A DNA stretch of 64,000 nt from Rhynchosporium graminicola (GCA_900074885.1 FJUW01000035.1:124001-188000), one strand, 5' to 3'. Shown: positions 24,490 to 37,180, counted from the stretch's first letter. Notes: generated by a model from the sequence alone, not told the origin. Translations and numbers: made by a program.

Positions 24490-24833
24490 TTATCAGATAC
24501 GGGATCGCAAGCGCAAACCTCCTTCAGTGACGCGGAACATACAACAAACATACGGGTCGAAGCTTTCGTTTGTTGCCTGGTGTCTGAAATAGGAGGATCT
24601 CTTCCATTGAGCCCCAAATTGTTTGAAGATTGTTTGGAGTATTTTTATGACACCGGAAGGTGATGATGCATGCTGGAAGAGACACGATTTGAACATATAA
24701 CGAAACGAGGGCCACTTACATACCACAATTGGACTCTCTGTTGATAGACAATTTTCAAAGTAGTTTTTGAGCATCATGGGTTGGGTATGTAACGTCGAAG
24801 AATCAATTTCGAATCAGTGTTGACGAGCTATCT
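24490..24833. promoter_or_regulatory. Three HGATAR sites upstream of azgA
   Basis: TTATCA at 24490-24495 (TGATAA on minus), TGATAG at 24742-24747 and CTATCT at 24828-24833 (AGATAG on minus) all match the HGATAR consensus of nitrogen-regulatory GATA factors (AreA/Nit2). Purine transporter genes in Aspergillus are under such control. Single hexamers are common by chance; only the grouping just before the start at 24851 is suggestive. Confidence 0.35.
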
Positions 24834-24850
24834 AGGTTGAGAAAACTAAT

Positions 24851-26772
24851 ATGGCTGTGGCCAGAAGTTTTGTAGGGAGACACTTCAGATTAGAGTTCTC
24901 TGGGTACCCTCGTGAACGGAAAGGCTCAAGATTCATGACGGAGGTAAGAGCCGGTCTTGCGACATTCTTCGCTATGGCGTACATCATTTCTGTCAATTCT
25001 TCCATTGTTGCCGGTAAGTCCTGTCATCATTATATTGACCAAGTGCTCATCAAATATTAGCAAGTGGTGGAACGTGTGTATGCAAACCAAATGGCCTCTA
25101 TCCTGATGACAAGTTCTGCCTGGAGTACAACAATCCTTCAAACTATGTGTATAGACAATGCAAACTAGAAATAAACCGGGATCTGGTCACCGCGACAGCG
25201 GCAATATCATGCCTTACCAGTATCTGCATGGGTATATTTGCCAACATGCCCATTGCTTTGGCCCCGGGAATGGGAATCAATGCATACTTCACATACCAGG
25301 TGGTAGGACCCAATGGATCTGGTGTGATCTCTTACAGGCTAGCATTGACGGCTGTCTTTGTCGAGGGACTCATCTTCGTCGCACTATCTATTCTAGGACT
25401 CAGGCAATGGCTAGCTCGTACCATCCCTCGAAGTCTCAAGATCGCAAGTGGTGCTGGAATAGGCCTTTACCTGGCTCTCATAGGACTCACTTACAGTGCT
25501 GGAATTGGAGCTATCACAGGGGGAGGTGCTAGCGGCGAACCTATCAGACTGGCTGGGTGCAAACCTTCTTTCATCAACTCAGGAACAGGCATGTGCGAGT
25601 CTCACCAGATGCGAAACCCAACGTTATGGCTTGGCATCTTTGGCGGAGGTATGCTTACTGCCTTTCTGATGATGTACCGAATTAAAGGTGCCATCATTGT
25701 CGGCATCCTTTTCGTATCGATTGTCTCATGGCCACGCTATACAGCTGTAACGGTTTTTCCCAAGACAATGGTGGGAGATTCATCCTTCAACTTCTTCAAG
25801 AAGATAGTATACTTCCATCCTATCAAACATACTCTCGGTGCCCTAGACTGGAATATCACTGGCGAAAATGCAGCACAGTTCGCCATTGCTCTTGTCACCT
25901 TCTTGTATGTTGATATCCTCGACTGCACAGGCACACTTTACTCGATGGCACGGTTCTGTGGCGCCATAGACGAAGAAACGCAAGACTTCGAGGGAAGTGC
26001 CGTCGCCTACCTCGTTGATGCCTCGGGTATAACCATTGGATCGCTATTTGGCTGCCCTCCTGTCACCGCTTTCATCGAATCCGGCGCCGGTATATCAGAA
26101 GGCGGCGCGACCGGTATCACTGCTTGCGTAACTGGCCTATGTTTCTTCATATCCCTATTCTTCGCCCCAATATTTGCCAGTATACCCCCCTGGGCTACAG
26201 GATGCACACTTATTCTCGTCGGTGCCATGATGGCACGTGCATGTGTAGACATCAACTGGCGCTACATTGGAGACTCCATTCCAGCTTTCTTGACCATGGC
26301 ATTGATGCCTTTCACCTACTCGATAGCGTATGGACTCATTGTAGGAATCATCACCTACTTCATCCTCAATACAGGAGCTTGGATCATTGCCAGAATCACA
26401 AGAGGTCGAATCGTCCCACACGACCATGAGTACAAAGACTATTGGACGTATAACGTACGTGGAGGTCTGCTCCCTGGCTGGGTGAAACGAGCAGCGAGGG
26501 GAAAAGTCGACTTCTGGCGCGAGCATGATTTCGATACGGAGGAACTGGGGAGTAGAGATTCATATGCCATAGCGAAGAAGGAAAGGGAGAGCGGAGGAAG
26601 TAATATGACTGGTATCGGTGTTGGGCCTTCCGATCAACTGGATGGCTTATCGATGGACGGGATTATTACCGGGGATAGAAGGTGGGAATTGGAGGGTCCA
26701 GGATATCCGATGATTGACACCGTCCCTCGGACCGACTCAAGAATGCATACGAGAACTCCTTCGATGAGATGA
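24851..26772 (+). CDS. azgA: AzgA-type purine (adenine/guanine/hypoxanthine) permease
   Basis: Plasma-membrane proton symporter of the AzgA-like branch of the nucleobase transporters, importing hypoxanthine, adenine and guanine. Exons 24851-25013 and 25061-26772 give 624 aa, somewhat longer than A. nidulans AzgA because of the C-terminal tail. Family features: EVRAGLATFFAMAYIISVN (TM1), a Cys-containing fungal loop (GGTCVCKPNG), MPIALAPGMGINAYFTY (TM3 region), SGAGIGLYLALIGL, the TM8 stretch LDCTGTLYSMARF, and FGCPPVTAFIESGAGISEGGATG (substrate and cation region around TM10). About 12-14 hydrophobic segments follow in order. The cytoplasmic tail is hydrophilic, with acidic and Ser-rich parts. 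The 47-bp intron has GTAAGT..TAG ends and interrupts an alanine codon. Confidence 0.94.
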
Positions 26773-27450
26773 AGGACAGCATCGGTACAGGTCTTGAATT
26801 AATGAGAGAAGAATTCCAGTATCAGACAATGATTAATATCTGGAACTGGTAAGGTTTAATGCCTAGTATAGACGGACTAGATCAAAAGGATGTATCAGAA
26901 GAAGAAACGCTGTAAGGGGACCAGTGGGACTGGGAGCGGCAGCAAGCAAGTCGAGGCTTAGAGGAGATGAGTGTAGGCCTGGATTGGTAGGTAGACGGAT
27001 ATCGGGGGATGGTCCATGGCTGTACGAACTTCTGGATAATAGTATGGGTGACCAATTTTTGGATAAGAAGGGTTCTCTAGACCCGATATCGAAGCTTTTC
27101 CAAGTGTGTATAGACACTACATCTTCTCATCTTTCAAAAGCGATTTTGAAGACTTGCAGTCAATCAGAATCGCACAGGCAAATGATAAGAATGAAGTCTG
27201 TAGCGTCGCTTCGAGACAGCCTAGATCCTATGGAATCCTTCGTAGTGTTCTAACGATTACCTCCGCTGGTATGATGGATTTTTTCTTGAAATAAAAGAAG
27301 GGCTGAAACGTCATGAGGCTGAATGTTGTTGACCCTAGTGAAATCTTGGTCCACAAGTCCTCGGCTCCTCCCGTCAATGCTCAACCTCCAATGACCATCC
27401 CAAATAAAAACAGCTTTCCCATCGGTTCTCCGTCTCACCACACCACAAAA
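26773..27450. other. Intergenic between azgA and the DUF1770 gene
   Basis: Short open frames only (109 codons at 26924-27253, 84 codons minus at 26863-27117). An in-frame ATG at 27313 could extend the next gene, but the family start favours 27451. Confidence 0.45.
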
Positions 27451-28169
27451 ATGGCGGACTCACTGCCTATGGAAGTAGCATCCACAATCCAGTCTGCATC
27501 AATCAACCGCGCCCCCTCACCAACACACGATCTCAATCCCTCCACAGCTGCCTCACAAAAACAGCCCGTCACACTCTCACACTCCGAGCCCTCACTCGAC
27601 AAATATGCCTATGACAGCGAAGGAATCGACCATTCCGATCTCGAAGATGGCGAAGAAGATATCCCATATAATGTGCTGAAGTCTGTGCCACGGAGGCAAA
27701 GCTTCGGTCCTCTGCCAGATCTAAGGTTCGAGCAGAGCTATCTGGCAAGTATTGCTGGTGCAGAAAGTAATTGGCAGGTAGCGTTCATTACATTTCGGGA
27801 TCAGGTTTGTCTCTTTTCTCACATCATTGATATCTATATCAGAATAAGAGTTCCGCTGATACAACATACAGCTCGTCCTCCCCTTGGTCCAAGGCATGGT
27901 CTGGTCTCTCGCACTTCAAGGCTGGCGATACTGGAACCGCACCGCCGAACTCAGCGGCAAGACCGTAGGCTCCAAAGTACGGCGCTGGTGGTATAGGACG
28001 AATAACTGGAAACTGCCTGATTTTGGAGAGAGCTGGAACAACGCGAAGCTGGCGGAGGATATGGGAGATGTGAGTTGGAGGAAACACTCTGGGGCTGATG
28101 TGTGGGCTTTTTGCTGATTCCTTATCTTCACTCTTGCAGTTTTATCAAAATCAGAGCTCGAATGATTAG
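27451..28169 (+). CDS. DUF1770-family fungal protein
   Basis: Conserved fungal protein of unknown function. Exons 27451-27804, 27872-28069 and 28140-28169 give 193 aa. The family pattern is seen in MEVASTIQSASINR near the start, the acidic DLEDGEEDIPYNVLK, then PRRQSFGPLPDLRFEQSYLAS, and after intron 1 LVLPLVQGMVWSLALQGWRYW and RRWWYRTNNW. The hydrophobic block around VQGMVWSLALQGW could sit at a membrane. I chose the ATG at 27451 (MADSLPMEV) rather than 27313 because family members begin near there and the context CACAAAAATGG is good. The last exon (FYQNQSSND) is supported only by a GTGAGT donor and TTGCAG acceptor; reading through instead gives a slightly different tail. Confidence 0.8.
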
Positions 28170-28796
28170 ATGTGTTTTGAGGTCGAGTGCTGAGAGAAGG
28201 CGTTTTGGAATTTTACTTTGGCTGGGATGCATCTGAAAAGGCGTTTGGAGAACCCTGTACAAGTACATAAGTATTGATGGTGATCCTCGGTTGGCTCTTG
28301 GACGTATGAGCTAGCTGCCTTGCCAGCACTTCTGACAACATATCGTATCCAATGCCCTCTCGACCTGTTTCACAATTGCTTATGCCATTCCACTTCTGAA
28401 CTCTAAGAGATCTTGACTATTTACAAGTCCACCGTAGTTCTTGCCTTTATTTTTTTAAGTACGGTATTTATTCACGATGCGTATACGCTCAATTGTGCTT
28501 GTTAGAACTTCCGTTCCCATGGCAATCTCCGTCCCTCCATCTTACTGCAACGAAGACTCGGGACCAGCCAATGTTGATACTTCTACCGCTGAAGTGACAA
28601 AGACTCATTGCTCATCCTACACAGCCCGTCATGATGGGTTCCCTGAAGCCTTTCGAAGAGCTCCATATAATAGATTGTATCGCCAAAACTCCAGTATGCC
28701 CATTCATTTTACATCAAAATTGCCTCTCGGCCACGTTTGTTCGGGCAAAGCATGACATCAACAATGCAAAGCAAACACTTAACTAGCTACCAGATC
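28170..28796. other. Intergenic between convergent genes
   Basis: 3' flanks of the DUF1770 gene and of the DDT/WHIM gene. A 92-codon open frame at 28477-28755 has no recognisable feature and is probably chance. Confidence 0.45.
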
Positions 28797-30918
28797 TCAT
28801 TTTCCAACATCAACGGATGCCGTGTAGGTGACAGATGGCTTCTCTGGGCTCCGAATAGCAAGTGGAGAGTGAGGTGCCTGAATATGTGGTGATTTTGGTG
28901 GTAGAGCTGTGGATTGCGTCGGGACTTGTGATATGTGAATTGTAGCTCCATTGCTGGCAGGAGACGGAGCTGGATCGACAGTATCTTTGGCCACTAAAAT
29001 GGCGGGAATATCGGCGATCGAGACTGGGGCATGAGTACCATTCGTAACTCCTGGGAAGAGTGCTTTGGAAGATGCGTCCTTATCGGGAGATTTGCGAGGA
29101 GAAAACTTCAACTTGATCGTCGACTTGTGATCTGGGCTCGGAGTCTTGACTGTTAGCTTGACAATCAACTTCTTCTTCTCTACGTCTTCCATTTCCTCGT
29201 CTTCGTCAGACTGCTCGTCCTGATCGTCAACATCAGACTCCAAAGGTACGTTATCATCCTCTTCTTCGTCATCTCCATAATCCTGCTCGCTCGCATCACC
29301 CTCGTCATCGCTGGTCATCTCATCGACATCATTGTAACCCTCGATGTGTCTTCCAGATCTGGATTTTGAGGCCTGTCCGCTGATAGCTGCAGCTCTTCTT
29401 GGTGCTCGCCCTCCGGCATCCTCATCATGGCTCGGCTCATCACTCGCTCCATCGTAGCCACCGACAGCAACGCCATGAGCTTGGCCACTCAACATGGTCT
29501 CACCATACGTGCCACCTTGACGCAATTTGACCTGTCGTCCACTCTGTGTGATTGTTGGGCCACTGGGTTCAGCTGGTGTATGGGTGCCTGTGTTCCTTGT
29601 CGATCTCCGGGCGTTCGTAGAGTCTGAATACATGTCTTCTTCCTCATCCGAGTAGGTATACTTCATTCTTTTCCCTCTCGTACGGCCCTCATACATCGAG
29701 TAATTGGGTTCTGGTCTCTTGAACTGCTGCTTACGAGTCTGCCGGTATTCGCGACGTTTTCGTTTCTAAAGTCCAAATTAGCATTCTGTGAGGCATAAGT
29801 TTTGGGAGTAACGCACCTCTTCCGTAGCCTCAAACCTAGGAACAGCAGCCATCATCTTGGATGATAGAAGTCTGGCCTTTTGTCCTCCATCGTCGTCTGC
29901 AAGCTTTTGTGCCAGAACCTTCAATTCGTCGATATCCCCAGCTACACTCCACCAAGTTCTCTTCAGGCCCATGTAGCTGCTCTCTCTGTACACTCTGAAA
30001 TGTGTGTCATCTAGACCCTCGATCAAATAGTATCTGCGCTTGTCACTGTCGCATCCCCATGGCTGTACTGAAAGTGGTTGGTTGAGGTCGTCCTCATGGC
30101 GATTTTGCTTGTAGGAGGCCTGAATTATGCCCTTGACAGCGTCCGACGAGGAAAGAGCCCAGAGGATGAGAGTTCGCAGAAGAGTGAGCTAGACATGAGA
30201 AGTCAGTAAAATGCAACATAATGCGATTTGGCCTTTGTACACGCTGGGTCGGCAGCATAGAAGCAAAAGTGGCGCCCCCGGACAATGGATTCTTAGCCTC
30301 CCAGTCCTTTGCCCATTGCGACTTGTGTGTCTGTATAGCCTCCTCGAGTGCACGATTGTAATGTCCCGACCTACTCGAGAGATTCTGATCAGCAATGAAG
30401 CCTGCTGTGCGCGATGGTGGCAGGCCAAAGGTGCCCTACTTAACGTCCTGTTTCCTATTCAAGAGCAGTCCAAGTACGGCGCAGAGGAACTGCTCTGCGC
30501 CCTCTCCAGGAATACTCTCAACAATATCTCGTTCCAGCTCTTGAGGTCCAAAATTAATCAGAGATTTTGGGAAGGCCTCGGTGAACCGCGACCGGAACAT
30601 GCATATAAACTGTTCAACATGCGCGTTAGCAATAATTAAAGACACAGGCACGCGTTTTGAGTGTGCAAAGATGTGAATAACGCGACGATAGATGTATAGA
30701 CGAACCGCAATGTCTGGATTATCTGCTAGGACGAGTTCATGGGGTGGTGAAGGCGCGCGCTGCTTTCGGGGCGGAGATGCGATTTCGACCACAGGTACAG
30801 TTGCGTGGGGGACTGTTGAGAAGAATTTGAGTATGCCATCTTTCTTCGTCAGTTGAAGGTCATTTTCGATATCTGATGATACGGAGGAAAGCTCCGAGGA
30901 TTCGTCGCCGGAACTCAT
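28797..30918 (-). CDS. DDT/WHIM-domain chromatin-remodelling accessory protein
   Basis: Probable nuclear subunit of an ISWI-type or related remodelling complex (WSTF/Itc1/Ioc3/Rsf1 class), where DDT and WHIM motifs contact the ATPase and DNA between nucleosomes. Exons 30440-30918, 30241-30370, 29817-30188 and 28797-29765 give 649 aa. The DDT-like part lies at residues about 75-160 (FRSRFTEAFPKSLINFGPQE, then FLCAVLGLLLNRK). WHIM-like parts follow: GHYNRALEEAI, HKSQWAKDW, RTLILWALSS, then LNQPLSVQPWGCDSDKRRYY and LIEGLDDTHFRVYRES. The C-terminal half is disordered, very acidic and Ser-rich, with a basic KRKRREYRQTRK patch at the start of exon 4. The first donor is GTAGGG at 30439; a nearby GTTAAG would break the frame. 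The exact orthologue is not certain. Confidence 0.87.
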
Positions 30919-32771
30919 GGTTGATGTTGGTGGTTATCGCAAAAAAGTTGGGGTCAAGTTCGAGGACGAAGAGTAGGTAGGTCGGTATGAAGCCAGAGGA
31001 AGCTCGAGCCTTATAATGTACCGACAAAGCGCGGTGATAAGAAAGTGTTCATTTGTTACGCTAGCTAATATCCTAGGTCACGCAAATACGAACACCGCTA
31101 TGAATGGACGGGACAGTACGATTTCCTCTTTCTCCTGACCCATACTAAACCGTTCAGCCATCTTTCAGGTCTTTCATCCATTCTCCAGCCCTAGAGCCCG
31201 AGTGCTCACCATTGCGTCCATAACACTTCCGTGAATACACCCCAGTTCTTGACTGCATTTCCCAAATACTAATTGTATTCAATGCCAAATTTAGCATCCG
31301 AAGAGGCCATCGAGTGTATCCGCAGCGCAGCCACGTACACCAAGTGTTGGGGCATTTTGAAGTTCTCATGCCCCCATTATCGTCCGATGGAACTCCCAAG
31401 TCTTCGACGATATCGAAATTCTTCAGTACATGATGACTATGATTCCCGGCTATTGACCTGGCAAACCTGACGCTAGAAATGATCGGGACACTTCTTCATT
31501 GAAGTGCATCATCGTAGTCTTCCTGCCCTATCAATCCTTAGTGGTGTACAGAAGTAGGTATCGAGGGCTGCGGTTCGGCTTTGGCAAGATTGGTGGTATA
31601 GCAGTGCAATAGGGTACCCCGGACAGGTATTGCTTGCACGAAAAGCCTGGGACCTTCGATTTCGCGCGGAAAGGTCTCTCGAGGTTCACCTGCGACCACC
31701 TTTGAAATACAATTCGCCAAAGCTCGCCTGGACGTTTGCATTGCAGTTGTGCTGAAAGGGTTTCAAAGAACATTCGTAGTGACACGATAGCGTATACAGT
31801 AACGTACAAAGTGTAAACACCCTGGGGCCCCGGCCTAGAGTTGCGAAGCAATGCAAACCAATTCCTGAGCCCAAGATCAAAGAAACCGGCAATTTGTAGG
31901 ACTAGAGATAGCCCATAGCTGAAGTTCCAGCTTCAGAAGCGACGCACATCTGAGTTCTTCAATAACACATTTTTCAATGACTTTTCAACGATATGACAAG
32001 AGTGCAACTTGTGACAACAAGAATAATATCATGCGGAGGAATTGAGGATGATGAAGTTGTAAATAGTAAGGGTAGTCCCGAGAAGGCTTGCAGCTCTAGA
32101 TACCCAAAGAGCTTAACACAATGCGCACTCCACGACATCAGTGCTCATTGATGAGCTACTCTACCATCATCATAACGAGGAAGCTCCGATGGTTTCTGAT
32201 CCAATTATCAAAGAAAGATAGGCATAGAAATCATCTGCTCAGTCTCTAGAAACGTCAAAGAAGCTGCGGTAATTGCATCAAAAGACTTTCAAAATAACGG
32301 GAAATGAATTGATCAAACAGCTTCTGGAGATGTGATTTGCTCTTTGTACATCAGTATGAGCAGCCCGTGATATCAGGCTGGAGACATAGACTTCGACTAT
32401 CGGCCCTTCGATTACCTTGATAGCAATGAAAGTCAAAGGCATGAAGTCTGCTGTACAATAACCAGTGTATCAGTACTTACCATCATATGATCTAAAATAT
32501 TATAAGTTCTTATCAACTGTTCCATTCTCTATGTCGTGAGATTCTTGTAGGACAATGGTAATGGTCGTCGACCTGCACACCAAAGCGGTCGGTATTAGCG
32601 TGGATGTCTCCGGCAGGGACTAGCTTAGCGTCAAAAGTGCGGGCGGATTGCAACAAGGCTGAAGTCCCGCTTCGAACAAATTAGCTGCTTGTTTACAAGC
32701 TTACTCTTCAGACTCTCAATTCTTTACTCTCTTACCACCGTCCACCACAACGTCGCATAATATCAGCAGAG
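30919..32771. other. Intergenic between divergent genes
   Basis: About 1.85 kb separating the DDT/WHIM gene (-) from CSE1 (+), so both promoters must lie here. Open frames up to 106 codons (31531-31851 minus) overlap one another in several frames and show no domain. Confidence 0.5.
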
Positions 32772-35700
32772 ATGGCTGCGGATACGTCAACCTTGGTACA
32801 GCTTCTCCAAGCTACTCTGGACCCAAGGCAGCATAAACAAGGTAAGTTTGTTTCCTCAAAAAGCTATGCTTTGTTTGTTTGCACTCTGCTAATTCTACTA
32901 CAGCTGAGGCTGCCCTCAAGAATGAAGAGCAACATCCCGGCTACTCTCTCCTACTACTTAATGTCGTTGCCTCTGAATCATTACCCCTCAATACTCGTCT
33001 TTCTGGAGCTCTTGTCTTTAAGAACTTCCTTAAATATAACTGGGTTGTAAGTGCACAATATTCTGTTCGCGCAGGCCTTGATTAATTCAAGATTCGTAGG
33101 ATGAAGATGGAAATTACAAGCTGCCAGAAAACGAAGTCATAACTATCAAGAAGGAGCTCATCGGTCTGATGATTGCGGTACCTGCCAGCATACAGTCGCA
33201 ACTTGGAGAAACGATCAGTTTGATTGCAGATTCCGACTTCTGGACCAAGTGGGATACTTTGGTGGATGTAAGATATGGTGACTGATGTTGGTATCGATCA
33301 ATACTGATGGCTTGCAGGATCTGGTCTCCCGCCTAACGCCTGATAATCCTAAAGTCAATATTGGTGTTTTGGAAGTTGCACATTCGATATTCAAGAGATG
33401 GAGGCCTCTTTTTGCATCAGACGATCTCTACACCGAGATCAACCATGTTCTTTCAAAATTTGGAGAACCGTTTGTCCAGTTACTTGCAGTATTACCTCGC
33501 GCCGCCTCCCATTTCAAGAGTGTAGCTAATTAATCTATATAGAGCACAGACAGACAGATTGAGGCGAACACGGGCAACAAAGATGTGCTGAAGCAGTACA
33601 TGGAAGTGATGAACCTCCTCGTTAAGCTGTTCTACGATCTCTCCTCCCAGGATCTGCCCCCAATATTCGAAGAGAATCTCGCGGACGCCACCTCTCTATT
33701 ACATAAATATCTCACGTACGAGAACCCATTGTTGGTCACGGACGAAGACTCGGAATCTGGACCTCTAGAATTCGTCAAGGCTGGGATCTGCGAAGTCATG
33801 ACGCTGTATATGCAAAAATACGAAGACGCATTCGGAGACCTGTGCAAGCCATTCATCACAAGTACCTGGAACTTATTGACGACTATTGGTCCAGAGACAA
33901 AATTCGATATTCTTGTGAGCAAGGCATTACACTTTTTGACAGCCGTAGCGAGCATCAATACACATGCCCAGAATTTCAATAACGAGGAGATTCTTGGACA
34001 AGTGGTCGAGAAGGTTATTCTCCCAAATGTAAGTTTGCGAGAGTCCGACATTGAGCAATTTGAGGATGAGCCTATCGAGTATATTCGGAGAGACTTGGAG
34101 GGTTCCGATGCAGACACGCGACGAAGAGCAGCGACTGATTTTCTGCGGAAACTTTTGGAGATATTCGAGACTATGGTGACAAGTGTTGTGGGAAGATATA
34201 TTCAGCATTACCTGGACAGCTTCTCCAAGAATCCCAGCGGTGAATGGAAGTCAAAAGACACTGCCGTGTACCTTTTTTCCGCCATTGCTGCCAAGGGTGT
34301 TGTTACCGCAACTCACGGTGTAAAAACCACCAATCCTTCAGTCAATATTGTGGAATTCTTCCAAAACAACATCGCCAACGACTTAGTTGCTGATACAGGT
34401 GTGGAGGTGATCCTGAAGGTTGATGCCATCAAATTTCTCTATACGTTCCGTAGTCAGTTGACCAGAGAACAATGGACAGCCGCGTTTCCTCCCTTGGTCA
34501 AGAACTTAGCATCATCCAACTATGTCGTCTACACATACGCTGCAATTGCCGTCGAAAGGGTACTTTTCCTTACGAACGACGTGGGGCAGCACATCTTCGG
34601 AAAGGATGAGGTTTCTCCCTTTGCGAAGGACCTTCTGGAACATTTGTTTCAGTTGATTGAGAGAGATTCGGCGCCAGAAAAGATACAGGAGAACGAATTT
34701 TTGATGCGATGTGTGATGAGGATATTGATTGTCATTCGTGACGGCGTGCTACCTATTGTAGACAGCATGCTCCAGCACTTGATCACAATTACTGACCTTA
34801 TCGCCAAGAACCCGAGCAATCCTCGCTTTTACTACTATCATTTCGAGGCAATGGGTGCGCTTGTCAGATATACAGCTCCGTCGATGCCAGAGAAGCTCGA
34901 AGAAATTCTTTACACTCCTTTCGCTGGTATTCTATCGAACGATGTGCAAGGCGAGAAACCTCTTAATCCTGCTCATTGTAGATTGCTAACATCCTATTAG
35001 AATTCATGCCATACGTCTTCCAATTGTTCGCCGCTTTGCTAGAAAGCCGTCCGCAGGGACCGTTATCAGAATTCTACAAAGCCTTGATCGGACCCGTCCT
35101 ATCACCTACGCTCTGGGAATCCAGAGGCAACGTACCGGCTTTGGCTCGCTTACTGTCCTCAATTATACCTCGAGCTGCAACAGACATTGTGGCGCAAAAT
35201 CAAATTGAGCCAATTCTGGGAATATTTCAGAAGCTTATGGCTGGCAAGACCAGAACAGAGCTATACGGTCTTGACGTCCTGGAAGCTGTCATCACCTCAT
35301 GCGACGCGTAAGTATTCCCGAATAGGCCGCATTCTCCATCTAATGTCATTGCAGAGCTGCTCTCGTACAATACTTCCCCACGATTCTCACCATCCTCTAC
35401 GGCCGCCTCAACAACAACCCTCCAGAAAAGTTCAAGCAGCGCTTTGTACGATTCTACCATCTTGTTTCATCACGGGATCAGGCTAGTCTTGGTGCAGACT
35501 TTTTTATCGAGAAGTCGAATGCGGTTCAGGACGGTGTCTACGTTCCACTATACCTCACAATCATCCTACCTACGACACAGCAACTTGCCCGACCACTTGA
35601 TCGCAAGCTTGCGGTTATCTCCTTGACCAAGACACTTGCAGACTCACAAGCGTTTGCGATTAGGTACCAAAAGGGTTGGGGATGGACTTGCGAGGCGTTA

Positions 35701-35976
35701 CTGAAGTTGCTGGAGAACCCTCCTGTGCCAGTAATGGCCGATGAGGCGGTCGTGGAGGTGGACGTCGACGACATGAGCTTTGGAGTTGGTTTTACACCTC
35801 TAAACACATGCAAGAAGGTGCCGCGAGATGAGTGGTCGGAAGTGACAGATGTCAAATCTTGGGTGGGATCGTATCTGAAGACGGCTGATGAGAAGCACGG
35901 GGGCGCAATTGGTGGATATGTAAATGACCGCCTTTCACCGGAAGCAAAGGTAGTTTTGGTTTCATACATGAGATAG
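32772..35976 (+). CDS. CSE1: Exportin-2 / CSE1 (importin-alpha re-exporter)
   Basis: Karyopherin-beta that returns importin-alpha from nucleus to cytoplasm with Ran-GTP; essential in yeast. Seven exons (32772-32841, 32904-33046, 33100-33267, 33318-33488, 33543-34950, 35001-35307, 35355-35976) give 962 aa, the normal length. N-terminal importin-beta part: AEAALKNEEQHPGYSLLLL, RLSGALVFKNFLKYNW. Central Cse1 domain: YMEVMNLLVKLFYDLSSQDL, ETKFDILVSKALHFLTAVA, EFMPYVFQLFAALLESRPQ. C-terminal domain: FVRFYHLVSSRDQASLGADF, WGWTCEALLKLLENPPVP and FGVGFTPLNTCKK. Intron 5 (34951-35000) begins with GC, not GT; it is required to join DVQ to EFMPYVFQ, and has a GCTAAC branch site 16 nt before its AG. The other introns are GT..AG. 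Confidence 0.96.
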
Positions 35977-36501
35977 TCTAGAATAATGTGACGACACATA
36001 CTCTATCTAATACACGAGGAAATGATGCCAGCATGAAAGTCCAAATGTGAAAATTTCAGGGAAGATCCCCACACCATCACAGTGCGCATACTCCTTGAAG
36101 CAATACGGAGTCTTGAGCTATTAATCGGCGATTACTAGGCTGAGGTGTGTAAAGTATATACTACCTTAATCCAATGGTCTTGAAAGGACCGATTGTTTCC
36201 CATGGATCCCTAGCCTGAAACGCATGCCGCCCATGCCGAAGAATGTCAACCTCCAAAGAGCAGACATAGCAAAACAAGTGCTTTTTGGGGCTTCTATGCT
36301 GATCGAGTAGTAGGAGCACTAAGATTCCTGAGTATATTTAAGGTAGTACAAGTAAAGTACGGAGAATATTTAGAGGTTATTACGACGGGAGATTATCTTT
36401 CATACATGAAGGATTAGAGTGAAGGGAAATCTCCTTGAGAAATTATACGCGTAGGGGGGGATACTTACTCTACCGGTATCGAGGGGGTAAACAAGGGAGG
36501 A
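35977..36501. other. Intergenic downstream of CSE1
   Basis: CSE1 3' flank, AT-rich around 36300-36400. No supported gene. Confidence 0.45.
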
Positions 36502-36674
36502 GGGTACGAAAGGGGGCTGACAGTGGGTCTCGCCCTCCCCGATGTGTTTTTCTTTACAGTACGAAGCAAGCTTGTGGAGAAGAAGCTTGAACTCTTGATT
36601 GTTAATTGGAACGATAGCCATGTGCTCGACAAGGGAGGACGAGACCCACTGTCAACCAACCCCCTTTCGTACCC
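36502..36674. repeat. Imperfect inverted repeat (foldback), about 40-bp arms
   Basis: Left arm 36502-36540 and right arm 36633-36674 are reverse complements, apart from a 4-5 nt insertion (TTGGT on the right) and single changes. They share GGGTACGAAAGGGGG and GACAGTGGGTCTCG. The spacer is about 92 bp with no ORF. It could form a long hairpin or be a small foldback element. I see no obvious target-site duplication. Confidence 0.65.
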
Positions 36675-37098
36675 AAGGCGACTCTAGTGCCTACTGTACC
36701 TCGGGGAGAAAAGACAAGCTCCTGCCAAGGAGAACGGTACCATGGGTAAGGTCGAGACTTGAATGTAGGTGGTACCTATTCCAAGGTGTATGTATTTCTT
36801 CGGTGTAATCTTGCTAGGGTTGATTGAAATATGCGAATAGCCTCATCTCCTGGACGCTTAGTAGCAATGCAGTCCCTCCCGATGCGTGGCGCGTATCGCA
36901 TTGTTGTGAAGCAGCCTGGAAATCTGAGGGCTGGGATGCGTACAAATCAGCGTTCACGAACAGGAGATGCTTGGAGGCGGGGGAAAACCATCGGCTCCTG
37001 AAAAGGGGGGAGAACCCCCTAATGTTGAGATACAGTACTTGTTGTCAGTTAGTTCATTGAAAGACTCCGCACGCAGGTGTAGCAGGTACAGTAGATTG

Positions 37099-37180
37099 AT
37101 TATGTCTCACCGCCAGCGGCAGAGCAACACCAGGGTATGGGCCCATATTTATAGGCAGAATGCAGGCGGTGAGACATGAT
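37099..37180. repeat. 16-bp inverted repeat (hairpin)
   Basis: ATTATGTCTCACCGCC at 37099-37114 pairs with GGCGGTGAGACATGAT at 37165-37180, with one mismatch. The loop is about 50 nt. Confidence 0.6.

Noticed and set aside
25147..26772. AzgA starting within exon 2
   Set aside because: This would remove the first membrane helix (EVRAGLATFFAMAYIISVN); the 47-bp intron joins it cleanly to exon 1.
27313..27450. Upstream in-frame ATG for the DUF1770 protein
   Set aside because: The extension does not fit the family start, and the ATG at 27451 has better context.
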